Positions 33,315 to 44,700 of a stretch of DNA of 64,000 nucleotides are shown here, piece by piece. The notes under the pieces were generated by a model that was not told the origin of the DNA, made no database searches, and worked only from the letters and a program-made list of their open reading frames with translations. Positions within the stretch are counted from its first letter, which is position 1; each line of letters opens with the position of its first letter. The translations under genes and the position numbers were made by a program. The stretch comes from Anaerolineae bacterium (GTDB taxonomy: Bacteria; Chloroflexota; Anaerolineae; Anaerolineales; Anaerolineaceae). The stretch spans positions 124,001 through 188,000 of the forward strand of contig JABLWW010000010.1 of the NCBI GenBank assembly GCA_013178295.1, in the 5' to 3' direction.

Positions 33315-34472
33315 ATGAAGTATCGTCTCTTTGGCAAACTTGGCTGGCAGGTATCTGTGTTAGGTTTTGGGTGTATGCGTTTCCCGAAAACGGAGGCGGG
33401 ACGCATTGATGTGCCTGCCGCTGAGCGTATGGTCAAATATGCGGTTGAACAGGGGGTGAACTATCTTGATACGGCTTATGTGTACCACGAAGGGGAGAGC
33501 GAGCACTTTCTGGGAGAGATTCTCAAAGGCGGATGGCGGCAAAAGGTGCACCTGGCGACCAAGCTTCCCTGTTGGGAAGCAAAAACCCCTTTAGATTTTG
33601 ATCGACTTCTTAATGAACAGCTGCAAAAATTGCAAACGGATTACATTGATGTGTATCTGTTGCACGCGCTGGATGGGCAATCCTGGCAAAGAATGCGCGG
33701 GTTGGGGGTGCTGGAATGGCTGTGTAAAATCAAAACCGAAGGCAAAGTGCGCGCGATCGGTTTTTCTTTTCATGATTGCTTCGAGGTTTTTAAAGAGATT
33801 ATTGATGCGTATGAAGACTGGGACGTATGCCAGATACAGTACAACTATATGAATCAGAATTACCAGGCAGGAACAAGGGGACTGGAATATGCAGCAGCAA
33901 GGCGGCTGGGCGTGGTTATTATGGAACCGCTACTGGGCGGAAAACTCGCCAATCCACCGCAGCGCATCTGTCATCTGTTTGAGACATTCCCTCGCAAAGC
34001 TTCCCCGGCGGAGTGGTCATTGCAATGGCTATGGAATCGGACAGAGGTCTCGGTTGTTTTGAGTGGCATGAGCAGCATGGAGCAGGTGGCAGAAAATGTC
34101 CGTAGTGCATCCAGGTCTGCACCGGAAAGCATGAGTCGTGAAGAGCTTGTGCTGTTTGAGAAGGTGCAAAAAACATTTGAAGCCATTGCACCTGTGCCCT
34201 GTACAGCCTGTGGTTACTGTTTGCCGTGTCCAAGCGGGGTGAATATTCCAGAAAACTTCTCGGTTTTCAACAAAGGTGTGATGTATGATGATCTGGAAGC
34301 TGCCCGGTGGGAGTACCAAAGTCTTAAGCAAAATCAGGGAGAGGCATCAGTTGCTGAAGCCTGTATTCAGTGTGGCACGTGTGAACCAAAATGCCCGCAG
34401 AAAATAGCCATCAGCCAATGGATGCCGCGCATTGATGCTGTGCTTGGCAAAGGGCAGACGTACAACCCGTAA
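33315..34472 (+). CDS. Aldo/keto reductase with C-terminal ferredoxin-like domain
   Basis: About 385 residues. The TIM-barrel AKR domain shows DTAYVYHEGESE (catalytic Asp and Tyr, about residues 48-53), Lys in LATKLPCW and His in LLHALDG. The last 100 residues hold two cysteine clusters, CTACGYCLPCP and CIQCGTCEPKCP, each fit for a [4Fe-4S] centre. This AKR-ferredoxin form is widespread in anaerobes and is thought to couple carbonyl chemistry to electron carriers; substrates are not known. The start ATG at 33315 follows the cyclophilin stop by seven bases and has AGAATGAGGA before it. Confidence 0.9.
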   Translation: MKYRLFGKLGWQVSVLGFGCMRFPKTEAGRIDVPAAERMVKYAVEQGVNYLDTAYVYHEGESEHFLGEILKGGWRQKVHLATKLPCWEAKTPLDFDRLLNEQLQKLQTDYIDVYLLHALDGQSWQRMRGLGVLEWLCKIKTEGKVRAIGFSFHDCFEVFKEIIDAYEDWDVCQIQYNYMNQNYQAGTRGLEYAAARRLGVVIMEPLLGGKLANPPQRICHLFETFPRKASPAEWSLQWLWNRTEVSVVLSGMSSMEQVAENVRSASRSAPESMSREELVLFEKVQKTFEAIAPVPCTACGYCLPCPSGVNIPENFSVFNKGVMYDDLEAARWEYQSLKQNQGEASVAEACIQCGTCEPKCPQKIAISQWMPRIDAVLGKGQTYNP

Positions 34473-34497
34473 GGCTGATGATGGAAGACAGAGGCAG

Positions 34498-36060
34498 TCA
34501 GTTTCGCGGCAGGGAAAAGCAAATGCGGGCGCCTTTACCGGCTTCCTGATCAACCCAAATGCGCCCGCCGTGCGCTTCCACGATTGCTCGTGTTAGATAT
34601 AGACCCAAACCAGCGCCTTTGGTTTGACGCGCCATGTCGGGGGCACGGTAAAAACGATCAAACACGTGGGGAATATCCTCTGGGGCAATGCCGGGACCCT
34701 GATCGCTGACGCAGATGATCACCTGTTCGGGCTGCACCTGACCATGAATGCGGATATCGCCTTCAGGGGCATATTTGATGGCGTTGTTGATCAGGTTGGA
34801 GAAAACCTGCTCCAGACGGGTTTCGTCTGCAAGGATAATGGGAAAATCTTCGGGGAAGTGTATCGCAAATTTATGTCGGGTGGTCTGCGTCTGAAAACGT
34901 TTTGTCAAACGCTGTACCAGGTCCGGAACGCAGATGTCGTTGCGTTTGAGGGTTAAGCCGCCAGCTTGCAGACGTGAAGCATCCAGCAGATTTTCAATCA
35001 GCAAAGTCAGCCGGTCGGCTTCCTCTTCGATGACCTGCAAACTATCGCGCACGATGGCGCGATCCCATTTGGCATCCTCGCGGCGCAAGGTACTCACATA
35101 CCCTTTGATTAACGCTACGGGGGTTTTTAGCTCGTGGCTGATGATAGAGATGAAGGTACTTTTTAGCTCATCTGCCTGACGAAAGCGGGTAATATCGCGC
35201 ACGGATGCGATCGTGTTGACCAGAGCACCTTCTGCCGAGAGCAGGGGGGCATAGGTGATGCTTACCGGAAGAGGAGGCTGGTTGTTACGCTGCAGGTCGC
35301 CCTCGATATAGAGATGTGCGCTGGGGGTAAGTGGCCATCCGCCCGCTTCGGCTTTTTCTAGAGTCAGTCCGTTGGGAGGGGATGCCCAGCGAATGATCTC
35401 TTCGTGTGTTTTGTGAAGAATTGACTCAAGCGGGAGAGTTATCATCCTTGAAAATGCCGGGTTACAGCGTTCGATACGGTTATCGGGGGCAAGAATAAGT
35501 ATTCCATCTGCTACCGTATCCAGTACGGCGTTCAGACGTTGTGTTTCCTCGCTCAACTGGGTGTAAAGCTGGGCGTTTTGCACCGCGATGGCTGCCTGAT
35601 TGGCAAAACTGCCCAGTATCATGCGGTCATTTGCAGAAAATATTTTGGCATAGGCGCGGAAGATGTAAATGACTCCCACGACTCTGGTGCGCGCTACCAT
35701 TGGTAAACCAACACCTGTGAACAACCCCATGCTGGCTGACTCGGTCAGCTCGCTCAATATGCGGTTGATTTCGGGCAATTCCATGGCTTCCGGGTCTTGC
35801 GAATCGGGGGGTATTTCTGCCAGATATGGCTCGATATACTTTAGGAAAGCGGGAGTGAGACCGCTGGAGACATGTATTGACCAGCCCTGGTTTTCGGAGC
35901 GTAGAGCGATAAGCCCCGCTTGCCCGGCAAGTATTTCGATTGATATATGAAGAATGCGCTCCAGGAGTTTGTCAAGGTCGAGTTCCTGGGTCAGGGCGCG
36001 GGAAATCTCAAGCAGGTAATCCCGCTGGCGAACGCGGAAGTCAGGCAGGAGCAAGTTCAT
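34498..36060 (-). CDS. Sensor histidine kinase with GAF and PAS domains, no membrane helix
   Basis: About 520 residues. The N-terminal half is a GAF domain (about 15-170, beginning with EISRALTQELDLDKLLERIL), then a PAS domain (about 185-300, with LDTVADGILILAPDNRIE). The kinase core follows: the phosphorylated His in FISIISHELKTPVALIKGYV at about residue 325, the N box NLINNAIKYAPEG, and the G boxes VSDQGPGIAP and GAGLGLYL. No transmembrane segment is visible, so it senses a cytoplasmic signal. No response regulator is next to it. I use the ATG at 36060: a minus-strand TATAAT lies at 36101-36106, downstream of the longer start at 36138. Confidence 0.9.
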   Translation of the reverse strand: MNLLLPDFRVRQRDYLLEISRALTQELDLDKLLERILHISIEILAGQAGLIALRSENQGWSIHVSSGLTPAFLKYIEPYLAEIPPDSQDPEAMELPEINRILSELTESASMGLFTGVGLPMVARTRVVGVIYIFRAYAKIFSANDRMILGSFANQAAIAVQNAQLYTQLSEETQRLNAVLDTVADGILILAPDNRIERCNPAFSRMITLPLESILHKTHEEIIRWASPPNGLTLEKAEAGGWPLTPSAHLYIEGDLQRNNQPPLPVSITYAPLLSAEGALVNTIASVRDITRFRQADELKSTFISIISHELKTPVALIKGYVSTLRREDAKWDRAIVRDSLQVIEEEADRLTLLIENLLDASRLQAGGLTLKRNDICVPDLVQRLTKRFQTQTTRHKFAIHFPEDFPIILADETRLEQVFSNLINNAIKYAPEGDIRIHGQVQPEQVIICVSDQGPGIAPEDIPHVFDRFYRAPDMARQTKGAGLGLYLTRAIVEAHGGRIWVDQEAGKGARICFSLPRN

Positions 36061-36144
36061 CTGAGCTATTTGATCTGGTATTGTGTATGCAACCTGAAAA
36101 ATTATAGCATGCTTCCGTTGGTTTGGATAAATGCACAAAATCTG

Positions 36145-36173
36145 TTGACGTTCTTTGAAAATACTGCTATGAT
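36145..36173 (+). promoter_or_regulatory. Sigma-70-type promoter before the YvcK-like gene
   Basis: TTGACG at 36145-36150 and TATGAT at 36168-36173, spacer 17 bases. The expected transcription start (about 36180) is only a few bases before the ATG at 36183. Confidence 0.65.
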
Positions 36174-36182
36174 GTGTGCGCG

Positions 36183-37520
36183 ATGTATGCAGGGTTCAAA
36201 AAGGGGCTCCGGTTTGTCAGGAGCATTTTTCTCAAAGAAATCCGCTGGTTTAAGCCCGGAATAGGAGTGAAGCGCTGGGTTTTGACCATTCTGGCAGGCA
36301 CAACGCTGTTGGGCGTTGGGATAGCGATTCTGCTGTTGGATTTCTACCGCAAGACGCCAGATGTATGGTGGTTGCCGATCGTTTCATTTCTTTCACTGCG
36401 CTTTCTTGCCCGACCATTGCGGGTATTGGTGTTTGGGCTTCTGGGTATCGGTTTAATTCTGTATGGAACCTGGGGACTGAATCGCTCTTTGCTGCGACCA
36501 TTTATTCGCCCCGGCAAGCATATTCTTGATACGGTTACCGATTATAAACGGCGCGAGCGGGGGCCGAGAATTGTGGTGATAGGTGGTGGAAATGGTCTAT
36601 CTTCCCTTTTGCGCGGTTTAAAATTCCACACCCACAATTTGACAGCCATTGTCACCGTAGCGGATGATGGCGGTTCGTCCGGTGAACTGCGCAAAACGAT
36701 TGGTATTCTGCCGCCGGGGGATATCCGCAACTGCCTGACTGCGCTCTCGGATGATGAAGCCTTGCTGACACAAATTTTTCAGTATCGCTTTGCGGCTGGC
36801 GCGGGTTTAAATGGGCATACGCTCGGAAATCTCTTCATCACCGCGTTGACGGAAATTACCGGGAGTTTTGAGGAGGCGGTGGCTGAGTCCGGGCGGGTTC
36901 TGGCTGTCAAAGGGCAGGTCTTGCCTTCCACACTGCATGATGTGCGTCTGGTGGCAAGCGTCAAACTTGCTGATGGCAGCGAGAAACAAGTGCGCGGTGA
37001 GAGTCAGATACCGAAAGTGGGCGGGCAGGTGAATCGTGTATGGCTGGAGCCAAGCAACCCGCTGGCTTTTCCCCCCGCGGTTCAAGCAATTCTGGCTGCT
37101 GATCTGATTCTGATTGGGCCTGGAAGTCTGTATACCAGCATTTTGCCCAATCTTCTTGTCCCCGATCTGGTTGACGCACTGCGTACCAGCCGTTCTTTGA
37201 AATTTTATGTGTGCAACATTGCTACGCAGCCCGGCGAAACCGACAACTACACCAGCAGCACGCATCTGCGGATGATTGAAAAACATTTGGGAACCCGCCT
37301 GTTTGACATGGTGATTTGTAACTGTCGGCAGGAGGGAAACCTGCCGTCTGGTGTGGATTGGGTCAGACTGGACGAAGAACTTGAACAAAACTATGCTGTT
37401 TATTTCGCGGACCTGGTGGATGACCAGAATCCATGGCGTCATGATTCTGCCAAGTTGGCGCAGGTTGTGATGGATTTGTTTTACGAACGAACTGGTCCGC
37501 TGGTTCTCAAAGAGGACTAG
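36183..37520 (+). CDS. yvcK: YvcK/CofD-like UDP-GlcNAc-binding regulator with N-terminal membrane anchor
   Basis: About 445 residues, longer than the typical 320. The extra 120 residues at the N-terminus include two hydrophobic helices (about 32-52 and 62-98). The YvcK domain begins with VVIGGGNGLSSLLRGL and has TVADDGGSSGELRKTIG, PPGDIRNC and NGHTLGNLFITAL, the family's ligand-binding motifs. YvcK-type proteins bind UDP-GlcNAc and are needed for growth on gluconeogenic carbon and for cell shape in Bacillus. Placement directly before gap and pgk fits. The start is uncertain: ATG at 36174 lies in or at the -10 box, so I use 36183; a GTG at 36267 would drop part of the anchor. Confidence 0.85.
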   Translation: MYAGFKKGLRFVRSIFLKEIRWFKPGIGVKRWVLTILAGTTLLGVGIAILLLDFYRKTPDVWWLPIVSFLSLRFLARPLRVLVFGLLGIGLILYGTWGLNRSLLRPFIRPGKHILDTVTDYKRRERGPRIVVIGGGNGLSSLLRGLKFHTHNLTAIVTVADDGGSSGELRKTIGILPPGDIRNCLTALSDDEALLTQIFQYRFAAGAGLNGHTLGNLFITALTEITGSFEEAVAESGRVLAVKGQVLPSTLHDVRLVASVKLADGSEKQVRGESQIPKVGGQVNRVWLEPSNPLAFPPAVQAILAADLILIGPGSLYTSILPNLLVPDLVDALRTSRSLKFYVCNIATQPGETDNYTSSTHLRMIEKHLGTRLFDMVICNCRQEGNLPSGVDWVRLDEELEQNYAVYFADLVDDQNPWRHDSAKLAQVVMDLFYERTGPLVLKED

Positions 37521-37532
37521 ACAAGTTATAAT
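37504..37532 (+). promoter_or_regulatory. Possible promoter of gap
   Basis: TATAAT at 37527-37532, just after the yvcK stop. The -35 position (TTCTCA, 37504-37509, spacer 17) is poor, so the call rests on the -10 box and on the 66-base leader to the gap start. Confidence 0.4.
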
Positions 37533-37555
37533 AGGCATTAGCGAACACCCGCTAG

Positions 37556-38650
<1,095 letters not shown>

Positions 38651-38676
38651 TGTCGGTGTTGGTTTGTGCTAATCAA

Positions 38677-38708
38677 ATGGGCAAGGCGGCAAGAGTTGCC
38701 TTGCCCAT
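38677..38708 (+). terminator. Perfect hairpin in the gap-pgk gap
   Basis: An exact 11-bp stem, ATGGGCAAGGC (38677-38687) against GCCTTGCCCAT (38698-38708), with a ten-base loop. There is no T run after it, so it may be a weak terminator, an RNA processing site or a stabiliser that sets the gap:pgk ratio. Confidence 0.6.
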
Positions 38709-38734
38709 CCTACTGAACTATGTTGGAGGGTATG

Positions 38735-39910
38735 ATGTTCAACAAAAAGACGGTAAGAGATATTGATGTCAAAAACAAGCGCGTTCTGGTACGCGTGGAT
38801 TTCAATGTCCCGCTGAAGGATAATCAGGTAGGGGATGACACGCGTGTGCGTGCAGCTTTGCCGACCATAGAGTACTTGATGAAGAATGGTGCTGCTGTTA
38901 TCTTGTGTTCTCATCTTGGGCGGCCAAAAGGGGGACCTGACCCAAAATATTCGCTCAAACCGGTTGCGGATCATCTGAGCAAGCTGCTGGGGAAGCCGGT
39001 GGCGTTCGCCGAGGATTGTATTGGTGCGGTGGCAGAGCAAGCTGCTGCAGCACTTAAGCCTGGAGAAGTGCTGGTGTTGGAAAACACACGCTTTCACCCG
39101 GAAGAAGAAAAGAATGACGAGGAAATGTCGCGCCAACTGGCTACGCTGGCAGATGTGTATGTCAACGATGCTTTTGGTTCGGCACATCGCGCTCATGCCT
39201 CTACTGAGGGGGTAACCCATTATAAACCGGGCGTGGCTGGTTTTCTGCTTGAAAAGGAAATCCAGTATCTGGGGCAGGCGATTGCGCAACCCAAGCGCCC
39301 GTTTGTGGCAATTTTGGGTGGGGCAAAGATCAGCGATAAGATTGGGGTGATCAAAAATTTGCTTGCCAAAGCGGATCACATTCTGATTGGTGGCGGCATG
39401 GCAAACACTTTCTTCAAAGCGCAGGGGTATCGGCTGGGCGACTCGCTGGTTGAAGATGATGCTCTGGAGACAGCAAAAGAGCTGCTTAAAGTTGGCGGCA
39501 ACAAGCTTCATTTGCCGGTGGATGTAGTTATTGCGGATAAGTTTGAAGCAGATGCTCAGTCGCGGGTTGTCCCGGCGGGGGATATTCAAGATGGCTGGCG
39601 GATTCTGGATATTGGGCCAAAAACGGTGGCGACGTATGCTGCACTGCTGAAAGGCAGCGGCACAATCGTATGGAATGGGCCAATGGGAGTGTTTGAGTTT
39701 CCTAAGTTTGCCGAGGGCACCTATGCGGTGGCAAAGGCCGTGGCGGATAGCGGTGCAGTAAGTATCATTGGCGGCGGCGAGTCTGTGGCGGCTATCCAGC
39801 AGTCCGGTCTGGCGGATAAAATCACACATATATCCACTGGCGGCGGCGCTTCGCTGGAGATGTTAGAAGGGTTGACACTGCCAGGTGTAGCAGCGCTACA
39901 GGATCGGTAA
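38735..39910 (+). CDS. pgk: Phosphoglycerate kinase
   Basis: About 391 residues, the standard size. The substrate-binding VRVDFNVPL is at about residue 19, with [13 protein letters not shown] at about 57 and the ATP-binding end region [14 protein letters not shown] and [13 protein letters not shown] (about 345-380). It makes ATP from 1,3-bisphosphoglycerate. GGAGGG lies five bases before the ATG at 38735; neighbouring ATGs at 38732 and 38720 are less well spaced. A hairpin lies upstream, between gap and pgk, and a strong one follows the stop. The pair is co-directional with yvcK. Confidence 0.96.
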   Translation: MFNKKTVRDIDVKNKRVLVRVDFNVPLKDNQVGDDTRVRAALPTIEYLMKNGAAVILCSHLGRPKGGPDPKYSLKPVADHLSKLLGKPVAFAEDCIGAVAEQAAAALKPGEVLVLENTRFHPEEEKNDEEMSRQLATLADVYVNDAFGSAHRAHASTEGVTHYKPGVAGFLLEKEIQYLGQAIAQPKRPFVAILGGAKISDKIGVIKNLLAKADHILIGGGMANTFFKAQGYRLGDSLVEDDALETAKELLKVGGNKLHLPVDVVIADKFEADAQSRVVPAGDIQDGWRILDIGPKTVATYAALLKGSGTIVWNGPMGVFEFPKFAEGTYAVAKAVADSGAVSIIGGGESVAAIQQSGLADKITHISTGGGASLEMLEGLTLPGVAALQDR

Positions 39911-39936
39911 ACGCTTTGCGATTTGAAGCAGCCGTG

Positions 39937-39974
39937 CAACTCGTCCAGCCCAGATGGAGAGGCTGGACGAGTTG
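39937..39974 (+). terminator. Strong stem-loop after pgk
   Basis: A 14-bp exact stem, CAACTCGTCCAGCC (39937-39950) and GGCTGGACGAGTTG (39961-39974), with a ten-base loop, 27 bases after the pgk stop. The following TTATCC is only weakly T-rich. It probably ends the gap-pgk transcript. Confidence 0.75.
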
Positions 39975-40033
39975 TTATCCTGCCTAGGGAAGATGACACA
40001 TAATTGCTTATAATTGTGGCAGAGAAGATAATC

Positions 40034-41776
40034 ATGGTAATGCCAAGCATTTCGCTTCGTGATCAAGCCGTCCGTGATTTTCAGCAGGCTCGGCGGCGGG
40101 CAGCTATGGAGGAAATCCTGGCACGCCTGCGAGGAAAATCGGCTTTTCTGTTGCCGTACGATGAAGTACGCGCCAGACTTGGGGCGTTAGAAAGCCCGCG
40201 GCAAAAACTCGAAGATATTCCCATTAAGGCAATCATCGGCAGTGTGGGCAGATACACAGATTTCACCCGCAGTTTTTTGCCTCTTAAGGAGAGTGATCGG
40301 GAGCGTTGGGTGAGGGTCAGGGCAGCAATGGAATGCATGGATGGTCTTCCACCGATAACGGTATATCAGATTGGTGACGCTTATTTTGTTCTGGATGGCC
40401 ATCATCGTATCTCTATTGCGCGTCAGCTGGGGGCTACACATATCCAGGCGTATGTGATACAGGTCAACTCACGCGTCCCCATCTCTCCTGATGATCAGCC
40501 GGATGACATCATTTTGAAGTCTGAATATGCCGACTTTCTGGCAGCCACCCGCTTTGATGACTTATTCCCTGACGTTTCTCTGATGGTCAGCGTGCCTGGA
40601 CAGTACGCCAAACTGCTTGAGCATATTTCCGTCCATCGGTATTTTATGGGTATCAACCTCAAACGCGAGGTTAGCATGAGTGAGGCGGTGGTGAGCTGGT
40701 ATCAAACGTACTACCTGCCGGTTGTCAGGCTGATCAGGCGCTTGAACATCCTGCGCGATTTTCCGCAGCGTACGGAGACGGATTTGTATTTATGGATCAC
40801 GGAACATCAGAGCGAACTGGCTGAAGAACTGGGGTGGAAAGTAACCCCCGATGCTGCTGCGCAGGATTTTCTCAGCCGCTTTAGTCACCGTCCGCAGCGC
40901 TGGGCGCAGCGGCTGGCAGAGAGAATATATGATTTTTTTCTGCCTGATGAGCTGGAAACTGGGCCAGCACCAGCCGAATGGCGCATGGAGCGCATGAGAA
41001 GAAGACCTGCTGACCAGATTGTCAGCAGCATCCTGGTGCCTTTGAGCGGTAGCCAGGATTCATGGAATGCTCTGGATGTGGCAATTGATTTTGCCAGACG
41101 TGAGGGTGCCTATCTTGCCGGTCTGCACGTGACGCAGCCCGGGAGGGATCATGCCTCTTCAAGTATTCAGGCGCTTGTGAAAGAATTTCGCGGGCGTTGT
41201 GAGAAGCTTGGCGTGGCTGGAGATATGGCGGTTGAACGGGGAAAGATCGCCACAAAAATTTGTGAGCGTTCACGCTGGACAGATTTGACTATTCTTAAGC
41301 TTGCTCATCCACCGCCGCTCAAACTGCTGCCAAGACTTAGCTCGGGATTCCGTCTGCTGATACGCCGTTGCCCCACGCCTATTTTGGCGGTTCCCCGCCC
41401 GCCATGCAGCATTGAGCGTATTTTACTGGCGTTTGATGGCAGCCCCAGAGCTAACGAGGCACTTTTTGTTGCTGTTTACTTCGCCGCACGCTGGGATGCT
41501 TCCCTGGTGGTGGTCAGTGTGCTGCGCAAGCATTTGGACGCCGAAGCCACCATTCAAAACCTGAAGCGGTATTTGGAAGGGCAGCGTATTCGGACGCAGT
41601 ATGTGATTGGTGATAAGAATCCTGCTGATCTGATTCTTAAAACAGCAAAGGAGCAGGAGTGTGGCATGATTGTGATGGGGGGATACAGTGCCGGTCCCTT
41701 AAGAGAACTGATTTTTGGCAGCACGGTTGACCGTGTGTTGCAGGCAACAATCTGTCCGGTATTGATATGCAAATAG
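40034..41776 (+). CDS. ParB-like domain fused to two universal stress protein domains
   Basis: About 580 residues in an unusual order. Residues about 60-150 resemble the ParB/sulfiredoxin N-terminal fold: IPIKAIIGSVGRYTDF, then the signature VLDGHHRISIARQLGATHI, the form of the GxHR motif. Residues about 150-330 are helical and unassigned. Two Usp modules follow, one from about residue 332 (SILVPLSGSQDSWNALDVAI) and one from about 460 (RILLAFDGSPRANEALFVAV) ending in the Usp-typical GSTVDRVLQATICPVLIC. The second copy keeps the GS-T/V nucleotide-binding element. The role may be sensing ATP or redox stress. A TATAAT is at 40009-40014 with no good -35. The start could also be the ATG at 40040. 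Confidence 0.75.
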   Translation: MVMPSISLRDQAVRDFQQARRRAAMEEILARLRGKSAFLLPYDEVRARLGALESPRQKLEDIPIKAIIGSVGRYTDFTRSFLPLKESDRERWVRVRAAMECMDGLPPITVYQIGDAYFVLDGHHRISIARQLGATHIQAYVIQVNSRVPISPDDQPDDIILKSEYADFLAATRFDDLFPDVSLMVSVPGQYAKLLEHISVHRYFMGINLKREVSMSEAVVSWYQTYYLPVVRLIRRLNILRDFPQRTETDLYLWITEHQSELAEELGWKVTPDAAAQDFLSRFSHRPQRWAQRLAERIYDFFLPDELETGPAPAEWRMERMRRRPADQIVSSILVPLSGSQDSWNALDVAIDFARREGAYLAGLHVTQPGRDHASSSIQALVKEFRGRCEKLGVAGDMAVERGKIATKICERSRWTDLTILKLAHPPPLKLLPRLSSGFRLLIRRCPTPILAVPRPPCSIERILLAFDGSPRANEALFVAVYFAARWDASLVVVSVLRKHLDAEATIQNLKRYLEGQRIRTQYVIGDKNPADLILKTAKEQECGMIVMGGYSAGPLRELIFGSTVDRVLQATICPVLICK

Positions 41777-41797
41777 AAACGTCTGTTTTCGCCGACG

Positions 41798-44700
41798 CTA
41801 ACGTACCTCGATAGCGTCCAGACTGGCGAATTGCCCGCTCTGATGGGTAAACTTGACTGTATGCGTGCCGGATGAAAGCGCGGGGCTGCTCCATCGATTC
41901 TGGAATGTATTGCCGTTGAACTGGCTGATATCAGCGACAAAAGCGCCGTCGATTTCAACGCGCATGACGCCAATTCCGGTGAAACTGGGGTAAATCAGGT
42001 CAACGCCCGTACCCGTGAAATAGAGTTCCGCACTGTTACCAATCACCTTAGAGTATTTTGCCCCACCATTATAATTGGAAGAATGCACCCAGCGTGTCCA
42101 GTCGCCGCTGTAGCGTATCAACACATTCAAATCATCAACAATTCCTGTGGCGGTAACCAGCCCCAGTGTGCGGGTGGCGGTTGGGGTGAGCGTGTTGGTG
42201 GGTGTGCGCGTCGGTGTACGTGTGGGGGTCTGTGTGGGGGTGCTGCTTGGCAGGATGGTGCGTGTGGGGGTACGCGTGGGAGTGGGTGCTCCACGCACGA
42301 TGATGGCATCCAGGTCAACATAGCTGCCGCTGAGGTGGGTAAAGGTGATGATATGTGATCCCATGCTCACCGATGGGCTGCTCCAGCGATTGACGAAACT
42401 GGAACTAGCGGCGCTCTGATCGAGGTCGGTAACAGGTGTCCCATCAATTGAGATGCTCATCACCCCGATATTGGGGTATTTTGAGTATAGCAGGTCAACT
42501 CCTGTTCCGTAGAAGGAGAACTCGGCGCTGCTCCCTGTGGCTGTAGAGTAGTGTGTGCCGCCGTTGTACGCACTGGCGTTGTTCCAGCGTGTCCATGACC
42601 CAAGATAGCGTATATACAGAGATAGATCATCATAAGTGCCTGCCACTGCTGGTTGCAGGGTTGGGGTATTGGTGATGGTGTTGGTCGCCAGAACAGTGAT
42701 GGTGTGTGTGGGGGTGCGCGTGGGGGTGCGGGTTTTGGTCACGGTAGGGGTGAGGGTGGGGGCGCCGCGGATGACGATAGCATCCAGGTCAATGTAGGCA
42801 CCTGACTGGTGTGTGAATACGGCGGTGTGGACGCCCATCGGATACGCCGGGCTGCTCCATGTGTTTTGGAAACTGAGCAGCGCAGTGGATTGATCAAGTG
42901 CAGCTACAAATGCGCCATCAATGCTGACCTGCACAGTGCCAACCCCGCTGTATTTGGAGTAGATCAAATCAATTCCGGTACCGTTAAAAGTAACTGTGGC
43001 GGTATCTCCCAGTAGCTGTGAATAGTGTGTGCTGCCCATGTAGGCGGAGGATGCATTCCATTGCATCCAGCCTCCAGTGTTGCTGTAAATGATATAGGGG
43101 CTTTTGTTGTCGTACTTACCGACTGGCAATGGGACGAGCGTGGAGGTGCGCGAGGGAGTGATAGTAGGTCCGGTTGTGCGCGTAATGGTTGGGGTGTTGC
43201 TGGGCCCAAGTGGTGTGGGGGTGCGTGTCGGCACCCCGCGCACAACGATTGCGTCGAGATCGGCAAACGCTCCGCTTGTATGTGTGAAGATGACCGTATG
43301 AACGCCAAATGCTACGGTGGGGCTGCTCCAGCGGTTCTGGAAGCTGGCGCTGCCTGTGTTTTGATCGAGTGTGCCTACGGGGGTGCCGTCTATGCTGATG
43401 GTGATGGTGCCGACGCCACTGAATTTGGAATAGATCAAATCAACCCCTGAACCGTTGAAAGTCAGCGCGGCAGTGCTGCCAATGCTGTTGGAATAGTGGG
43501 TGCCGCCCAGATAGGCTGAAGCTGTTGACCAACGCACCCAGCTACCTCCATAGCGGATAAAACTGTTTTGGTCATCGTATGTGCCTTCAGGTACGGGCTG
43601 GGTGGTTGGAGAATTGATGGGGGTGCTGGTGGGTGTGCGTGTCGCGGTGTGATACTGGGTCAGAGTGATGGTTGGGGTGGAGGTAGAGGGCGGGCGCACA
43701 ATGATCGCATCCAGGTCTGCAAATGACCCCGACAGGTGGGTAAAGCGTACCGTATGAAATCCGCTGGACAGTTCAGCGCTACTCCAGCGGTTCATATAAC
43801 TGGTTCCACCAGTGAATTGATTCAGGTCTGCAACCACATTGCCGTCAATTTCGATCCGCATGATACCCACGTTTGCATAGCTGGTGTATAGCAGGTCCAC
43901 TCCGGACCCATAGAAAGCCAGCTCAGCCATACTGCCGGTGACGCTGGAGTAATGTGTGCCGCCTTGATAGGCGGGCGGACTGTTCCAGCGTGTCCAGGTG
44001 CCGCTGTAGCGTATGTACTGGTTCTGGTCGTCATACGTGCCATATCCTACAGGTGCCAGGGTGATGGTATTGGTAGCTGTTGGGCTTGGTCCGCTAGTGA
44101 TTGTATTGGTTGGAGTGCGGGTTGGGGTGCGGGTGATGGTAATGGTGGGTGTTGCGGTTGGGTAGGAGCGAATGGTAATGGCATCAAAATCCACATAGCT
44201 GCCGCTGAGGTGGGTGAACACGGCGATATGATATCCAAAGGCATAGTAAGGGCTGCTCCAGCGGTTTTGAAAACTTGCAGGCGCAGCGGATTGATCCAGG
44301 TCTTGTACCAGAACGCCGTCAATTTCGATGCGCATGGTGCCAATTCCGCCGTATTTTGAGTAGATGAGATCAATTCCCGTCCCATTAAAGGCGACAACGG
44401 CTGTGTTGCCAATGGTGGGTGAGAAATGTGTCCCGCTCTGGTAGGCATAGGGTGAGTACCACAGACGCCAGTCCCCAGAGTATTTGATATAAAGATTCTT
44501 GTCATCATACGTGCCGACTGCCAGCGGGTTGGGAGCTGCGGTGATTGTTGCGGCTGGTGTATGGGTTCGGGTTGGTGTGCGGGTCAGGGTAGGTGTGGGT
44601 GTCTGTGTGTCAGTGGGGGTAGGGGTCTCGGTAAAGGTAGGCGTCGGGGTCTCTGTCTCACCCTCACCCAGCCAGCCACTCATTCCCATCCCCAGCAACT

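Noticed and set aside
38669-39829. A 386-codon open frame antisense to pgk
   Set aside because: It mirrors the pgk codons, has no recognisable family motif, and pgk is certain. It is a shadow frame.
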